A DNA stretch of 64,000 bases, taken from NCBI RefSeq assembly GCF_963678635.1, contig NC_087068.1, positions 30,320,318-30,384,317 of the forward strand, in the 5' to 3' direction. The notes under the pieces are model-generated. The model did no database searches. It saw only the letters and a list, made by a program, of their open reading frames with translations, and was not told where the DNA came from. This DNA comes from Symsagittifera roscoffensis (lineage: Eukaryota; Xenacoelomorpha; Acoela; Convolutidae). Shown piece by piece: positions 12,061 to 22,899 of this stretch; position 1 is the stretch's first letter; each line of letters begins with the position of its first letter. The translations under genes and the position numbers were made by a program.

Positions 12061-12846
12061 TGAAAATTGAGTATGTATACATATTTTAGTTATCATAGTT
12101 TAATTCAGTCTAGAGTCCTTTTGTGGCGTTGACCTTGATGATCAGTGGTTGATACCTGCCAGCGGCGTTGTCAATTTCCAGTGGTGCTAAAACAGTTGAC
12201 CGTTTGAATTTATATCATATCGAGTTGATTGATTTAACCATTAATTATTAACGGAATTCACTGTACTGCAGATTCGTTTCAACAAAGCGCAGCCAGCAGC
12301 GAATGGCGTTGATGGAGAGAAGAAATCGTTGGGGATTACGGCCTTCTGGGCAAGCAAATGCGCAGAATCTCCTATGTTGTGGGATCATTGGATCAACCGA
12401 TTCACGTGGGGTGTAATCGCCAAGCACGGTTTTAATCAAACGATGTTCTGTTTCGCAAGAAGGATGACAACTGCGCAAGTCAGGGCACAACCACCGGAGG
12501 TGTTGGAAAAAAATCGGGGCGAAGCGGGCTAACTTGTATCTAAGTATTGGAGAACGCGGTCAAAACGAGCTTCACAGCCAGAAACCGCGCTTGGATTTGG
12601 CTAGTATTAGGTATCCTGGGAGACTGGACGAGTTTGAAGAAAACTTCAAAAAAAAAGAAACGAGACGTTTGAAATCTATCAGATGTTGTCACGCAAGCAG
12701 CAAGACGGCAAATCACTCGGATAAATCCATTCCGTACTTAGTGGGCTCGCTGCCCGATGCAGTCTCGATACGCTGGAACGTCTGATCTTACGGGATTATT
12801 TATGGTGAACATGACCTACAAGAAGGCGCAGACGGAATTATGCAGG
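11740..12846 (+). repeat. 2,498-bp tandem duplication, proximal copy
   Basis: This stretch is almost identical to 14238-15344, offset exactly 2,498 bp. By eye only a handful of substitutions separate the copies (for example a/g at 11992/14490 and t/c in ggggattacgg/ggggactacgg). The sequence was already a dead gag when duplicated, since the same stops occur in both. Confidence 0.85.
12073..12252 (+). repeat. LTR-like segment, unit 1
   Basis: It runs from tgtatacatattttagttatc to ccattaattattaac. The same segment recurs at 14571-14750 and, after a purine tract, at 21251-21416. Its position directly before gag and the gtta...taac ends suggest a short LTR. Borders are approximate. Confidence 0.5.
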
Positions 12847-13200
12847 TCTACAAAAACACTGGACGAAGTATACAAGATTGCGCTGTCGTACGAAAGGGGA
12901 GATAAGAACGCAAAAAGTTACAAAATTAGCGGTGAAGATTGGATACGGCGCCAAGGGAACTTTCAAATAAAGGCCGAAGCAATTAGTTCTTTACGGGGAG
13001 GATTCCAAAGACCCTTCCAGCGGGGCACAAGGGGATCATTCCGAGGAAACGCAAAGGATGGCGTAGAAAGGCGCTGTTTCAACTGAGACGAGGCGAACTT
13101 CACAGCGGACCTAATTTCAAAATGTCCAGCTGGCAATGCCACATGCATTTACTGCAAGAAGGAAGAATTTTATGAGCAAACATGCCGCGGGAAGAGAGGC
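12284..13200 (+). pseudogene. gag, unit 1
   Basis: The frame opens A-Q-P-A-A-N-G-V-D-G at 12287; the expected ATG is AAA at 12284-12286. A capsid-like W-A-S-K-C...L-W-D-H-W-I-N-R-F motif follows, and the frame stops at 12530-12532. Gag continues in other frames: E-T-F-E-I-Y-Q-M-L-S-R near 12665-12700 and M-T-Y-K-K-A-Q-T-E-L-C near 12805-12840. A zinc-knuckle region spans 13060-13190, with C-F-N then a TGA where the paired Cys should be (TGC in unit 3), followed by C-I-Y-C-K-K. It was a virion-like structural protein, now multiply interrupted. Confidence 0.7.
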
Positions 13201-13380
13201 GCAAACCGAAGACGAGTTGGACTTATCCACGGCGACACAGGATAGAAGATCAATTTGCGGAGCATGATTGCGTATCATCTCAAAACGACACCTTGGGAGG
13301 ATGTGTTGATAACCGCCAACCACGATCCCACAGATTAGATGCGGGTAGCTCCGACCCAATGACTACATCTTCAAGTTGCT

Positions 13381-13956
13381 TTGGAAAAAAAGGAAGAGCT
13401 GGAATTCAAAGTAGCGGGGATGCAATTGCCATTGAAAATTAACAAAAAAACAACAATGGCGTGGACCGATAGTTGGTCACCGATCTCCATCTTCACTATC
13501 AGCGAACTGAGGATAACGCTAGGGAAAGTGGGAGTAAAAATATTACCTCCGAGGCCGAAGGAAGACCAATTCCGTGATTACGGAAAAAGTCCATCAAAAT
13601 TCATGCTGAAGATGAAGGCGTCGCTTACGTTAATTGAGTGGTCGACAGAGACGTACATTAAGAAGATCGGGGGTTGCAGGCCATCAATAATTAGGTGTGA
13701 CCTGATACCACTGCTGGGTCTTCAATTGATTCAAGCTGCCGCGGGATATGTCTTGAATATTCAAGGATCTTTGGAGCAGCAACAAGATGAAACATTGGAA
13801 GAATGGCAATTGCACTTTTGTGAGCAAAATAATAATTTTATTAATAGGGTAGGGCGAATCCGCAACAAAAAAGTACAAACTGATTTCTTAAAAGCACTAA
13901 TGCCGAAGCAGGGTACGGTAGACGCCTTGCGATTAACCTCAATGATGAGTCGATAA
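13381..13956 (+). pseudogene. Protease to RT-start region, unit 1
   Basis: A 191-codon open stretch covers the protease and linker. The active-site region reads A-W-T-D-S-W-S-P-I-S-I-F-T, with W replacing the Gly of D-S-G (ggg in unit 3, tgg here), so the protease would be inactive. Further on, S-I-I-R-C-D-L-I-P-L-L-G-L-Q-L-I-Q matches the end of gypsy proteases. A frame change near 13940 then gives D-K-E-I-E-K-L-L-I-Q-G-Q-I-E-K-L (13950-14000), the first conserved helix of the RT. The unit ends there, fused to the palindrome-rich repeat. Confidence 0.7.
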
Positions 13957-14002
13957 GGAAATTGAAAAGCTACTGATTCAAGGGCAGATCGAGAAACTTC
14001 GC

Positions 14003-14560
14003 AGAATCCCGAGCAGTTTCTGGAATTCACAAATAAATGTATCCATTTTCCATCTGTATTCATCATTTTATTGAGAAAAAGTTTTGCGGAATCCGCTTCC
14101 ATTTGTGAAATCCGCTTCCATTTGCGGAATTGGCTCACAATTTGAGGGTTCCACTTACGTCATTAAATTATACAGTACAGTTTTGCGGAATCTGCGTACT
14201 ATCTTGGAATCAATCTCAGTTTGAGAAATCCAAATACATTTGCGGAATGAATAACAACTATAAGTTTTCGCTCATTGCTGACTTCGCGACAAAACTAAGT
14301 GCAGATAAACGGTATACCAATGTTATAGTTATTCCTAATAAATGTTGTTAGTGGATTGCAATTAAATGTTGGAACATATTGAAAGATTTTTCTCTCAATC
14401 TCAGTGACCTATAGACACCAGAGTGTGCGTTTATCCAGTTCACAGTTTGGCTTTAAAACGATTATTTTAGAATTTTGATTTTTTTAAAGTTCGATAATGC
14501 TATTGGGGAGCCGAATTTATTGTTTATTTAGCCGCCTTCCATCTCTACCACAAGCATTTG
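14003..14560 (+). repeat. Palindrome-rich dispersed repeat, copy 2
   Basis: It starts directly after the truncated RT of unit 1, at cgcagaatcccgagcag, with gcggaatccgc-type palindromes at 14094-14140 and the same cctaataaatg / cacagtttggc tail. From 14238 it is nearly identical to copy 1. Confidence 0.65.
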
Positions 14561-15344
14561 AAAATTGAGTATGTATACATATTTTAGTTATCATAGTTTA
14601 ATTCAGTCTAGAGTCCTTTTGTGGCGTTGACCTTGATGATCAGTGGTTGATACCTGCCAGCGGCGTTGTCAATTTCCAGTGGTGCTAAAACAGTTGACCG
14701 TTTGAATTTATATCATATCGAGTTGATTGATTTAACCATTAATTATTAACGGAATTCACTGTACTGCAGATTCGTTTCAACAAAGCGCAGCCAGCAGCGA
14801 ATGGCGTTGATGGAGAGAAGAAATCGTTGGGGACTACGGCCTTCTGGGCAAGCAAATGCGCAGAATCTCCTATGTTGTGGGATCATTGGATCAACCGATT
14901 CACGTGGGGTGTAATCGCCAAGCACGTTTTTAATCAAACGATGTTCTGTTTCGCAAGAAGGATGACAACTGCGCAAGTCAGGGCACAACCACCGGAGGTG
15001 TTGGAAAAAAATCGGGGCGAAGCGGGCTAACTTGTATCTAAGTATTGGAGAACGCGGTCAAAACGAGCTTCACAGCCAGAAACCGCGCTTGGATTTGGCT
15101 AGTATTAGGTATCCTGGGAGACTGGACGAGTTTGAAGAAAACTTCAAAAAAAAAGAAACGAGACGTTTGAAATCTATCAGATGTTGTCACGCAAGCAGCA
15201 AGACGGCAAATCACTCGGATAAATCCATTCCGTACTTAGTGGGCTCGCTGCCCGATGCAGTCTCGATACGCTGGAACGTCTGATCTTACGGGATTATTTA
15301 TGGTGAACATGACCTACAAGAAGGCGCAGACGGAATTATGCAGG
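14238..15344 (+). repeat. 2,498-bp tandem duplication, distal copy
   Basis: This is the partner of 11740-12846. Collinearity ends at gcaggtct, where this copy jumps to tacggggagg. About 150 bp present in unit 1 (from 12848) are missing. Confidence 0.85.
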
Positions 15345-15960
15345 TCTTACGGGGAGGATTTCGAAGACCATTCCAGCGGGGCACAAGGGGATCATCTCGA
15401 GGAAACGCAAAGGATGGCGTGGAAAGGCGCTGTTTTAACTGAGACCAGGCGAACTTCACAACCGACCACATTTCAAAAAATCCTGCTCGCAAGGCTACAT
15501 GCATTTACTGCAAGAAGGAAGAAGTTCGCGGGCGAACATGCCGCAGGAAGAGAGGCTCAAACCGCGTCAGTAAACATATTACCTTTGGGGCCGAATGACA
15601 ACCACTTCCGTGATTACGGAAAAAATTCGTTAAAATTTACGTGGAAGCTGAAGACGACGCTTGGGTCATATGGGTATGGATGACAGAGAACATACATAAA
15701 GAAGATCGCGGGTTGCAGGTCATCAATAATTGGGCTTGACCTGATGTCACAGCTGGTTCTTCAATTGATTCAAGCTGCCGCGGGATATGTCTTGAATATT
15801 CAAGGATCTTTGGAGCAGCAACAAGATAAAACATTGGAAGAATGGCATTTGCACTTTTGTGAGCAATATAAAAGTTTCATTAATAGGGTAGGGCAAATCG
15901 GCAACTATTAAGTACAAGATGATTTCCTAAAGTCACTTATGCCGGTGCAGGGTAAGGTAG
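14782..15960 (+). pseudogene. gag-protease, unit 2 (internally deleted)
   Basis: The gag start to 15344 mirrors unit 1, including the lost start codon and the stop at 15030. After the first deletion the zinc-knuckle region follows (about 15420-15560). A second deletion of some hundreds of bases then removes the protease active site: the sequence jumps from caaaccg to cgtcagtaaacatattacc, so the D-S-G region present in units 1 and 3 is absent. The linker and RT-start helix survive (about 15690-16040). Confidence 0.65.
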
Positions 15961-16040
15961 ACGCATTGCAATTTACCTCCATGATATGTCGATAAGGAAA
16001 TTGAAAAGCGAATGATTCAAGGGCAGATTGAGAAACTTCG

Positions 16041-16565
16041 TGGAATCCCGAGCAGTTTCTGGAATTCACAAATAAATGTATCCATTTTCCATCTGAATTC
16101 ATTCTTTTATTGGAAAAAAGTTTTGCGGAATCCGCTTCCATTTGTGAAATCCGCTTCCGTTTGCGGAATCTGCTCACAATTTGCGGGTTCCACTTACTTC
16201 ATTAAGTCATACAGTACAGTTTTGCGGAACCTGCTTACAACCTTGGAATCAAACTACAGTTTGATGAATCCAAATACATTTGCGGAATGAACAACAACTA
16301 CAAGTTTTCGCTCATTGCTAATTTCGTGACAAAACTAAGTGCAGATAAAGCATATACTAATATTATAGTTATTCCTAATAAATGTTGTTAGTGCAGTGCA
16401 ATTCAATTTTGGAATATATTTAATGACTTTTCTCTCGATCTCAGTGACCTAAAGACACCAAAGTGTGCGTTTATCCAGCGCACAGTTTGGCCTTGTAATG
16501 ACTGTTTCATGCTATTGGGGTGCCAAATTTGTTCAATTAGCTGCCTTTTATCTCTACCACGAGAA
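16041..16565 (+). repeat. Palindrome-rich dispersed repeat, copy 3
   Basis: It begins at the unit 2/3 junction (cgtggaatcccgagcag) and carries tgcggaatccgcttcc and related palindromes near 16122-16200. Its tail has gtgcgtttatccagcgcacagtttggcc. It is clearly more diverged from copies 1 and 2 than they are from each other. Confidence 0.6.
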
Positions 16566-16620
16566 GATATTTGAAAATTGAGTATAGTTCTGTCGTGTAC
16601 ATACATATTTTAACGCAAGG

Positions 16621-17130
16621 GGTCGTGTGGAAAGGCGCTGTTTCAACTGCGACCAGGCTAACTTCACAACGGACCACATTTCAAGAAATCCTGCTCCCAA
16701 TGCTACATGCATTTACTGCAGGAAGGAAGGATTTCACAAGCGAACATGCCGCGGGAAGAGAGGCGCAAACCGAGGACGAGTTGAACTTATCCACGGCGAG
16801 AGAGGAATAGAAGATCAATTTGCAGAGCTTGATGGCATATCATCTCAAAACGACAATACGGTAGGATAGGTTGAAAACCGCCAACCACAATCACACGGAT
16901 GGGATTCGGATAGCTCCGATGACTATATCGTCATGTTGATTCGGAGAAAAAGGAAGAGCAGGAATTCAATTTAGCGGGGGTGCAATTGCCATTGAAAATT
17001 AACGGAAAACAACAATGGCGTGGACCGATAGTGGGGAACTTATCTCCATCTTTACCATCGGCGAATTGAGTAAAACGCTGGGGAAAGCGTGAGTAAACAT
17101 ATTACCTTTAGGGCCGAATGACAACCACTT
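16621..17130 (+). pseudogene. Zinc knuckle and protease, unit 3
   Basis: An abrupt join at 16620 links the LTR-like segment straight to the nucleocapsid, deleting most of gag. The knuckle is best preserved here: R-R-C-F-N-C-D-Q-A-N-F and C-I-Y-C-R-K-E-G-F-H-K-R-T-C (16627-16760). The protease motif A-W-T-D-S-G-E-L-I-S-I-F-T (about 17013-17052) keeps D-S-G. A TGA and frameshifts follow. Confidence 0.65.
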
Positions 17131-17264
17131 CCGTGATTACGGAAAAAATTCGTTAAAGTTTATGGGGAAGCTGAAGACGACGCTTGGGTCAATTGGGTGG
17201 ATGACAGAGAACATACATAAAGGAGATCGCGGGTTGCAGGTCATCAATATTTGGGCTTGACCTG

Positions 17265-18290
17265 ATGTCACAGCTGGGTCTTCAACTGGTGCAAGCTGCC
17301 GCGGGAGTTATCTTGAATATTCAAGAATCTTCGGAGCAGCAACAGGATAAACTGTTGGTTGAATGGCAACTGCACTTTAGTAGACAATTTAATAACTTCT
17401 TTAATAGGGTCGGGCAATTCCGCAACTATAAAGTACAAGCTGAATTCTTCGAAGCACTAATGCCGGTGCAACAGTTAGGTAGAAGCGTGCCAATCAACCT
17501 CTAGGATAAAATCGATATGGAAATTGAACAACTACTGAGTCAAGGCCTCATCGAAAAACTTGAAGAGCGCTCAGAAATTTTCTTCGCATCGCTTATCGTT
17601 ATCACAGTAAAAAATACGGGTCGTTAAATTTAGCACTGTAATCAAGGGGACTAAATAAGCCGGTACATAAGAACAAGTACCAAATGCCGAATATTGAAGA
17701 GCTAAAATGATACGATACGACTGACAATAAGCGAACGAAAATTGGGTACGGTCTACTTTACGACCAGGGAATTAACTTATGCCTATGGACAATTCTCATC
17801 AAGTAATGATACGAGTATACACTGCAATTTTTTGATGATGGGCGGAAGGATCACCGCTACGTATCGGTTCCAGACGTGGTTTTACAGACTCACCACGATG
17901 CCTTAAGATATCAAACGTGTAAGGGGTTCCATATTAAGCGAATTCTCAAACGCTCATGCGTTCATTGACAATATTTTGGTACTCTCGAAAGGCAAAGAAA
18001 AAGAACATAATGCCATCGTAAATTTGTTAAATTTAGATCCAGAAAATTGGGTGCTTAAGCTATCAAAATGCGATTTTGCGAAGTTAGCATAGCATGCGAG
18101 TGGTTGGGGTATAAGATAACTGCCTCACGTATTAGTCCGTTAGTTCGAAAAACGGATCAAATTGGTAAATTGCAACCACCACGAACACTATCGCAATTTA
18201 AATTTTTCATGGGCTCTATACCTAGCCTCCACAAAAGTTTGCCGGCGCTAGCGGAAACGGCCGTTGCTAATCAAGAAAAATGATTTTGTA
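17265..18290 (+). pseudogene. Reverse transcriptase, unit 3 (catalytic Asp mutated)
   Basis: The protease end / linker is open at 17265-17504. RT homology follows with several frame changes: I-D-M-E-I-E-Q-L-L-S-Q-G-L-I-E-K-L (17511-17562), N-K-P-V-H-K-N-K-Y-Q-M-P-N-I-E-E-L (17654-17705), G-R-I-T-A-T-Y-R-F-Q-T-W-F-Y (about 17845-17885), and the active-site block A-F-I-D-N-I-L-V-L-S-K-G (17958-17993). The family has D-D at the active site; here the second Asp is Asn (gac aat, 17967-17972). Stops lie within, for example after 17640 and at 18090. Confidence 0.75.
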
Positions 18291-18790
18291 TGGTCATCAG
18301 AGTGCCAACTCGCTTTTCATGCCCTCAAAACACAAGTGGCAAACATAGTTGAACTGAATCACTTTGACGTAGACAAGGACAATCGTATGGTGTGCGATGC
18401 TAGTCATCATGGACTAGGGGTGGTGCTTGAGAAACTAGGCCTTGAGGGCTGGCGACCGTAAATCGTTCGCCTTAAGATATTTAAATGCAGCGGAGAGGAA
18501 ATACTTAACTAACGAGTTGGGAATGCTGGCGTTAGCATGGGTAACAGATATTTCAGAAACGGTAGCAGCTGACCACAAAGAAAGCGCTTGTTGCATTACT
18601 TAACGGAAACCACAAAAAAAAACGAAACGATATTTTGTCGATTAAACCGGTGGATTGGTCGTATCATTCCGTTAGACTTCGTCATCGAGCACATTCCGGC
18701 GGCAAAAAATGGAATCGCTGACAACCTTTCAAGACATCCGGTAAGGGAAGCCCAACGATTATCTAGATATGATAAAAATTTTAAAGTGGC
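18264..18790 (+). pseudogene. RNase H domain, unit 3
   Basis: W-S-S-E-C-Q-L-A-F-H-A-L-K leads to C-D-A-S-H-H-G-L-G-V-V-L-E (about 18387-18430), the first conserved RNase H block of Ty3/gypsy Pol. The domain end R-W-I-G-R-I-I-P-L-D-F-V-I-E-H-I-P and G-I-A-D-N-L-S-R-H-P lies at 18645-18745. The middle part is out of frame and has stops. Confidence 0.7.
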
Positions 18791-19210
18791 AAAACTATTA
18801 TCAATTAATCTTCCGCTTGTCTATACTTTTGTAGAATCAAATAATAGGCTCATCTCTGTTTCATCCAATCAAGTTGCAGTATGCAAATACAAGCATCAAT
18901 TTCCACCGGATGAGGGCTGATATGCATGCGGCGAAACGATAGCCAATCAGAACGCTTGTATTTTGCAAATCGAGGGGTTTAAATTAGAAAAATTAAGGCC
19001 CTGAATACCTCTTCAAAGAAACTCAATAATCTTCTGGCTAGATATCCAGAGATCGTGTCAAGCTGCGAGAATTTATCAGAGGTAGAGGTGTTGAACAAAA
19101 ACCTAGAGGCCAGACCACAGGAATGGTAGAATTGAAAACTAATACCATCATTTCCATTTTTTCGAGATTTAGTGGAGAATTTTACCCGCCAGTATACCCT
19201 GCAAATATTA

Positions 19211-20340
19211 TTATGAGTGTTTTTCCTCGAGATTGTAAAGTGGTCAAGAAACAGGGTTGCCTACCCGAACTGTATAGCCTCAAATTGGTGGAAGCAAACC
19301 ATAGGCGGACCCCAACTGGAGGCCATCCGCGACATGCTGGTAAAGAAGGCACCGCACTTTGGCGGAGCCATGGGCGGCTACCTGGGACAATACACCAACA
19401 GTTTAACGTGAGGGACGGTTGCCTCTGGATGGACTAGCGCCTAGCAATTCCCATTCCCTTGCGCCGACCCATTATCAATCGAATTCAGAGTTACCATCAT
19501 GGAAAGGTCAGTACGTTTGACGCAGCGAGGGATATTTGGTTGCCTTATGTCCACCGGAGCCTGGCTTCGGGCGCAGAGGAATGTTCGATGTGCACCCCGG
19601 CAAGTAAGAATTTGAAACTTTTATGACAAAAAATGACTTAGGCACAGTGTATGAGCCGAAGGAACCAAATGAATGTAATCATCTAGATTTTTGGGGGCCT
19701 ATAAAGTGCTTAAACGAATCGGATAATTACGATTTGGTGGCGTTCGATTGGTTCTCTCGCCGGCCACTGGCAAAGATATGCAATAATAAATAAACGAAAA
19801 ATACCTGCAGTTCCTTTCCAAATAAAAAAATACTCATGGGTCCCTCAGAAGATTTATATGGACCAAAGGTCCAATTTTACCTCAAAGTTATTTAATGAAT
19901 TCTCCGGTAATTCATCACAGAGCCACCTCTAAACGATCACAGAGCCACGATCACAGAGCCGTTGAACGATCTGTAGGAAATATTAAATTTTTTTTCAAGC
20001 CTACTCAAAGCAGGAAAACCACGGAAATTCAGAAACAATAATTGAGAGGGCCCTTGGTCATTTTTTTAAAATGTCGCTATTCTAGGCACATCATGGCCGA
20101 AAGGCAAATACCGTCCTACGTAACTAAACCGGAAAAACTTTCACTCCAGAATGTAAATTGGAATAAACTTTAAGGTCAAAAACCTGCTTGTTTAGACACT
20201 GATGAGCCAAGGGCGCAGAAAATGCCACACCCCGCTAGCGTTCGGATGTCGAGTACAATCAAGAAAGTATGAAACATCCAATGAAAAGAACGAGGAACCT
20301 TGAGTCATGCGAAGGATTCCTATCTTAACGAATACGAGAG
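19211..20340 (+). pseudogene. Integrase, unit 3
   Basis: Before the zinc-binding part is G-G-P-Q-L-E-A-I-R-D-M-L-V-K-K (19305-19350). The N-terminal region has Y-H-H-G-K-V-S-T-F-D-A-A-R-D-I-W and C-S-M-C (about 19490-19595). Core landmarks are H-L-D-F-W-G-P-I (near 19681-19705) with F-D-W-F-S-R-R-P; M-D-Q-R-S-N-F-T-S-K-L-F-N-E-F-S (about 19857-19905); and V-E-R-S-V-G-N-I-K (about 19965-19990). These give the expected D, D, E order. Between the second and third, the dodecamer gatcacagagcc occurs three times (19915-19964) and probably disrupted spacing. Many stops are present. Confidence 0.65.
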
Positions 20341-20510
20341 AAAAATAACAGGTATAAACTAATTAAGTAAAATGTGTTCAAGGGTACCAAACACACTGTT
20401 TAGCTTAACGATGGGTATGTGCTTAGAAAGAGCGGAGTAGCTGAAAAGCGGAATTCGGTAAACGCAACTGGGGGACGAAAACTCCCGAGCCCACCGACAA
20501 TGACCGGCCT

Positions 20511-21074
20511 GTGGAAAAAACTAGAGGCATTAAATGGAGGAAAAGGTGCCCCGACGCTAGCAAAGCGAATACGCGGAGCGCAGCAAATCAAGTGAAATCT
20601 TGGGAGGACGAGATTTTCAATTCAAATTCAGAATACGAACCAGAATTAGTGCCGTGTGGGGTTGATCCAGCGGAGCTAGTACGAGTGCGAAAAAGGCAAA
20701 CGGTGAGAACAAAAAGACGATAAACCGGAGGCGGCGAAGGATTTTTGGTGGACAAGGAATCGGAAGAAGGACCGAAAAAGCAAGTGAAAGAAACGGAAAA
20801 GCAGGCGGGCAAAGGAGCGGTGGGCGAGAAAGTACACGAAAGCGAAACGGTGATACAGGAGGAAGAGGGGATTGAGAAAAGAGCAGGTCAACTTAGAAAG
20901 CAGCGGCTGGTATCGTATTCGAGGCAGGACTCAAACAGCCAAGACAAATTGTGCTCGAGAAAGAGCTTGCGAAAGCGAACGGCCATTTCCAAATTGGGAG
21001 CGGTGATGATCGATGCCATCACTAGGAACGAACGGGAAGGGGCGCCATCGGATAAAGGACGGGATCCGGCGTGA
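20511..21074 (+). pseudogene. Basic C-terminal tail of gypsy Pol, unit 3
   Basis: The Lys/Glu-rich frames 20511-20723 and 20745-21074 end with R-K-S-L-R-K-R-T-A-I-S-K-L-G-A-V-M-I. The same signature recurs at 53700-53800 (R-S-T-R-A-R-K-A-V-T-K-L-G-G-V-M-I) and more weakly at 24980-25060. I infer that this is a conserved tail after integrase in this clade. It is charged and low in complexity. Confidence 0.5.
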
Positions 21075-21240
21075 TCGGAAAGAGGAAAAGGAGGAAGATC
21101 TAATTAGTTAAAATTCTGCTAAAACGTGCACTTGAGCACGTAGCCCAGGGAGAGGGACGACCCGTATAGTCTAAGCCTAAATTCAGTTACTTAAAATGAT
21201 TTTCATTTTCTTTTTCATTTCTGCATTTCCAATTTTTTCT

Positions 21241-21416
21241 AAAAGAGGAGTGAATGTCAGATATATACTTTTTTAGTTATCATAGTTTAGTTCAGTCTGG
21301 ATTCCATTTGTGGCAGTGACCTTTATGCGGCGTTGTCAATCTCCAATGGTGTTAAAACAATTGACAGTCTGAGTTTATATTGCATCGAATTGATTGATTT
21401 AACCATTATTTATTAA
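21241..21416 (+). repeat. Polypurine tract and 3' LTR of unit 3
   Basis: The purine run aaaagaggag (21241-21250) is followed by tgaatgtcag and the agttatcatagttt...attatttattaac segment matching 12073-12252 and 14571-14750. Polypurine tract then LTR start is the arrangement at the 3' end of LTR retrotransposons. Length about 165 bp. Confidence 0.55.
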
Positions 21417-21449
21417 CGCCATTTACTGAACTGGAGAATCATTTCAACA

Positions 21450-21880
21450 TAGCGCAGCCAGCAGCGAACGATGTTGGGGGAGGGAAGAATCCATTGGGGA
21501 TTACGGCCCTCTGGCCAAGCAAATTCGCAGAACCTCCCATGTTGTGGAAAGATTGGATCAACCGATTCACCTGGGGTGTAATCGCCAAGCACACTTTTAA
21601 CCCAACGTGGTTCTATTTTGCAAAAACGTTGATGACTGCGCAAGTCACGGCACTACCACCGGAGTTGTTGGGAAAAAAATCAGGTTGAACGAACGCTAAT
21701 CTCTAACTTGTATCTATGTCTTGGAGAACGTGTCAACATGAGCTTCACCACCAGAAGCCGCAGTTGGTTTGGCTACTACAAGGTAACCTCAGATACTGGA
21801 CGAATTCGAAATCGTCACTAAAAAAAATTCTTCTGAACACTTTTTCCGGGAGTGTCCGTGTTCGGAGGTTTATACGCTGC
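21450..21880 (+). pseudogene. gag, unit 4 (truncated)
   Basis: Directly after the LTR the gag start recurs (gcgcagccagcagcgaacg at 21452), then W-P-S-K-F-A-E-P-P-M-L-W-K-D-W-I-N-R-F-T-W-G-V-I-A-K-H (21494-21688 frame). It is clearly diverged from units 1 and 2. The sequence is lost at about 21900, where a hAT-like MITE begins. Confidence 0.65.
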
Positions 21881-21899
21881 ATCAGGGAGGCATCGAGGA

Positions 21900-22245
21900 G
21901 TTTCTTGAGGTGGTGGGGGGGTGGTTGGGTGGGTTTTTAAAAAGTTCGGGCCTTGTCTTGGCCAAATTACTTGCGCCGCAGGTAAATTTATTAATTAAAA
22001 AAAAAACAAGCCAAACAGGGGCGTTTATTGGAAAATGTTGATCAAAAAAGTGCGTTTTTCCGCGCGCTTCCCCCCCCCCCCCTCCTCAAAATTAGTGTGA
22101 TTTGGCGCCAAAAGCGTTTTCAGAAAAATTTTAGGATCTGTCATCAAAAAATGATATCTCAAAGTAGTACAAAGGGGGCCCTTTGGGTGGGCAGGAATTC
22201 GGTTTCCTGAGGGGTGGGGGAAGTTTGAGGGCGTCCGACCTCCCC
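21900..22245 (+). mobile_element. hAT-like MITE, degenerate copy
   Basis: It shows the landmarks gcgcgcttcccc, ggcgccaaaagcg, attttaggatctgtc, agtacaaaggggg and gaattcggtttcctgagggg in the same order as the copies at 10951 and 34130. Termini are not clear. It includes a 14-C run near 22070. Confidence 0.55.
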
Positions 22246-22515
22246 CGCCAGCAAACTTATACGAGCAAACTTAAGAAAAGTGTTGATTCATAGAACTGTC
22301 GCGTACATTAGAAAGACAGCTCCTCCCTTTGAATTTCATTAGTTTCTTAATAGCAAATGTTTCCTAGTTAGTTAAAACACTGTTAATAGTCGAATTCTTT
22401 AATTTCAAACACTTGAAAGATAGGATGAGCAACCTGTATGACGAGGCAGAGGACAAGTGGTACCCTTATATGTACTTGAACCTCCAGTGCCGCTAACAAA
22501 ATTCATAGGTAAAAG

Positions 22516-22890
22516 CAGGGGCGGATTTAGGGGGGGCGGGGGATGGGGGGGGGGGGGGGGGCGGACGCCCTCCTCCCTTCAGGGATTCGACCCCCTGCCG
22601 ACCCAAAGGGTCCCCCCTTTGATACTTTTTCAGAAATCCATTTTTGGCGGACCGACCCTAAAATTTTTCTAAAAGCGCCAATATATACTAACTTTGAGGG
22701 GGAGCGCGCGCCAAAAAAAACGCAATTTTTTTTGTCAAAATTTTTCAAAAAGTGCCCAAAAACGGCTTTTTTGACTGTTTTTTCAAAAAATTGCCTGCCG
22801 CGCAGAAACTTTTGCCAAAATAGGCGCAAAACAGTGCTTTGGGAGAGCTCGAAAAATCAATTTGGTCGACCTAAAAAAAAACAAAAAGGT
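22516..22890 (-). mobile_element. hAT-like MITE, inverted, one end missing
   Basis: It begins caggggcggatttagg, then a G-run, then gattcgaccccctgccgacc, ggaccgaccctaaa, gggagcgcgcgcc, and gagctcgaaaaatcaatttggtcgacc. That is the family order read from the right end. The left terminus is not present. ORFs on both strands here are repeat read-throughs. Confidence 0.7.
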
Positions 22891-22899
22891 TGTTTTATT

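Larger units (their letters stand above)
11490..21690 (+). mobile_element. Head-to-tail array of decayed Ty3/gypsy elements
   Basis: Unit 1 (about 11490-14003) and unit 2 (about 14003-16040) each read palindrome-rich repeat, LTR-like segment, gag, zinc knuckle, protease, and break off just inside RT at ...gggcagat(c/t)gagaaacttcg. Unit 3 (about 16040-21250) lost most of gag but continues through protease, RT, RNase H, integrase and a basic tail. It is followed by a purine tract, an LTR and the start of a fourth gag. Stops and frameshifts are everywhere, so nothing here is functional. Head-to-tail order with shared junctions suggests unequal exchange or tandem duplication after insertion. Confidence 0.75.
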
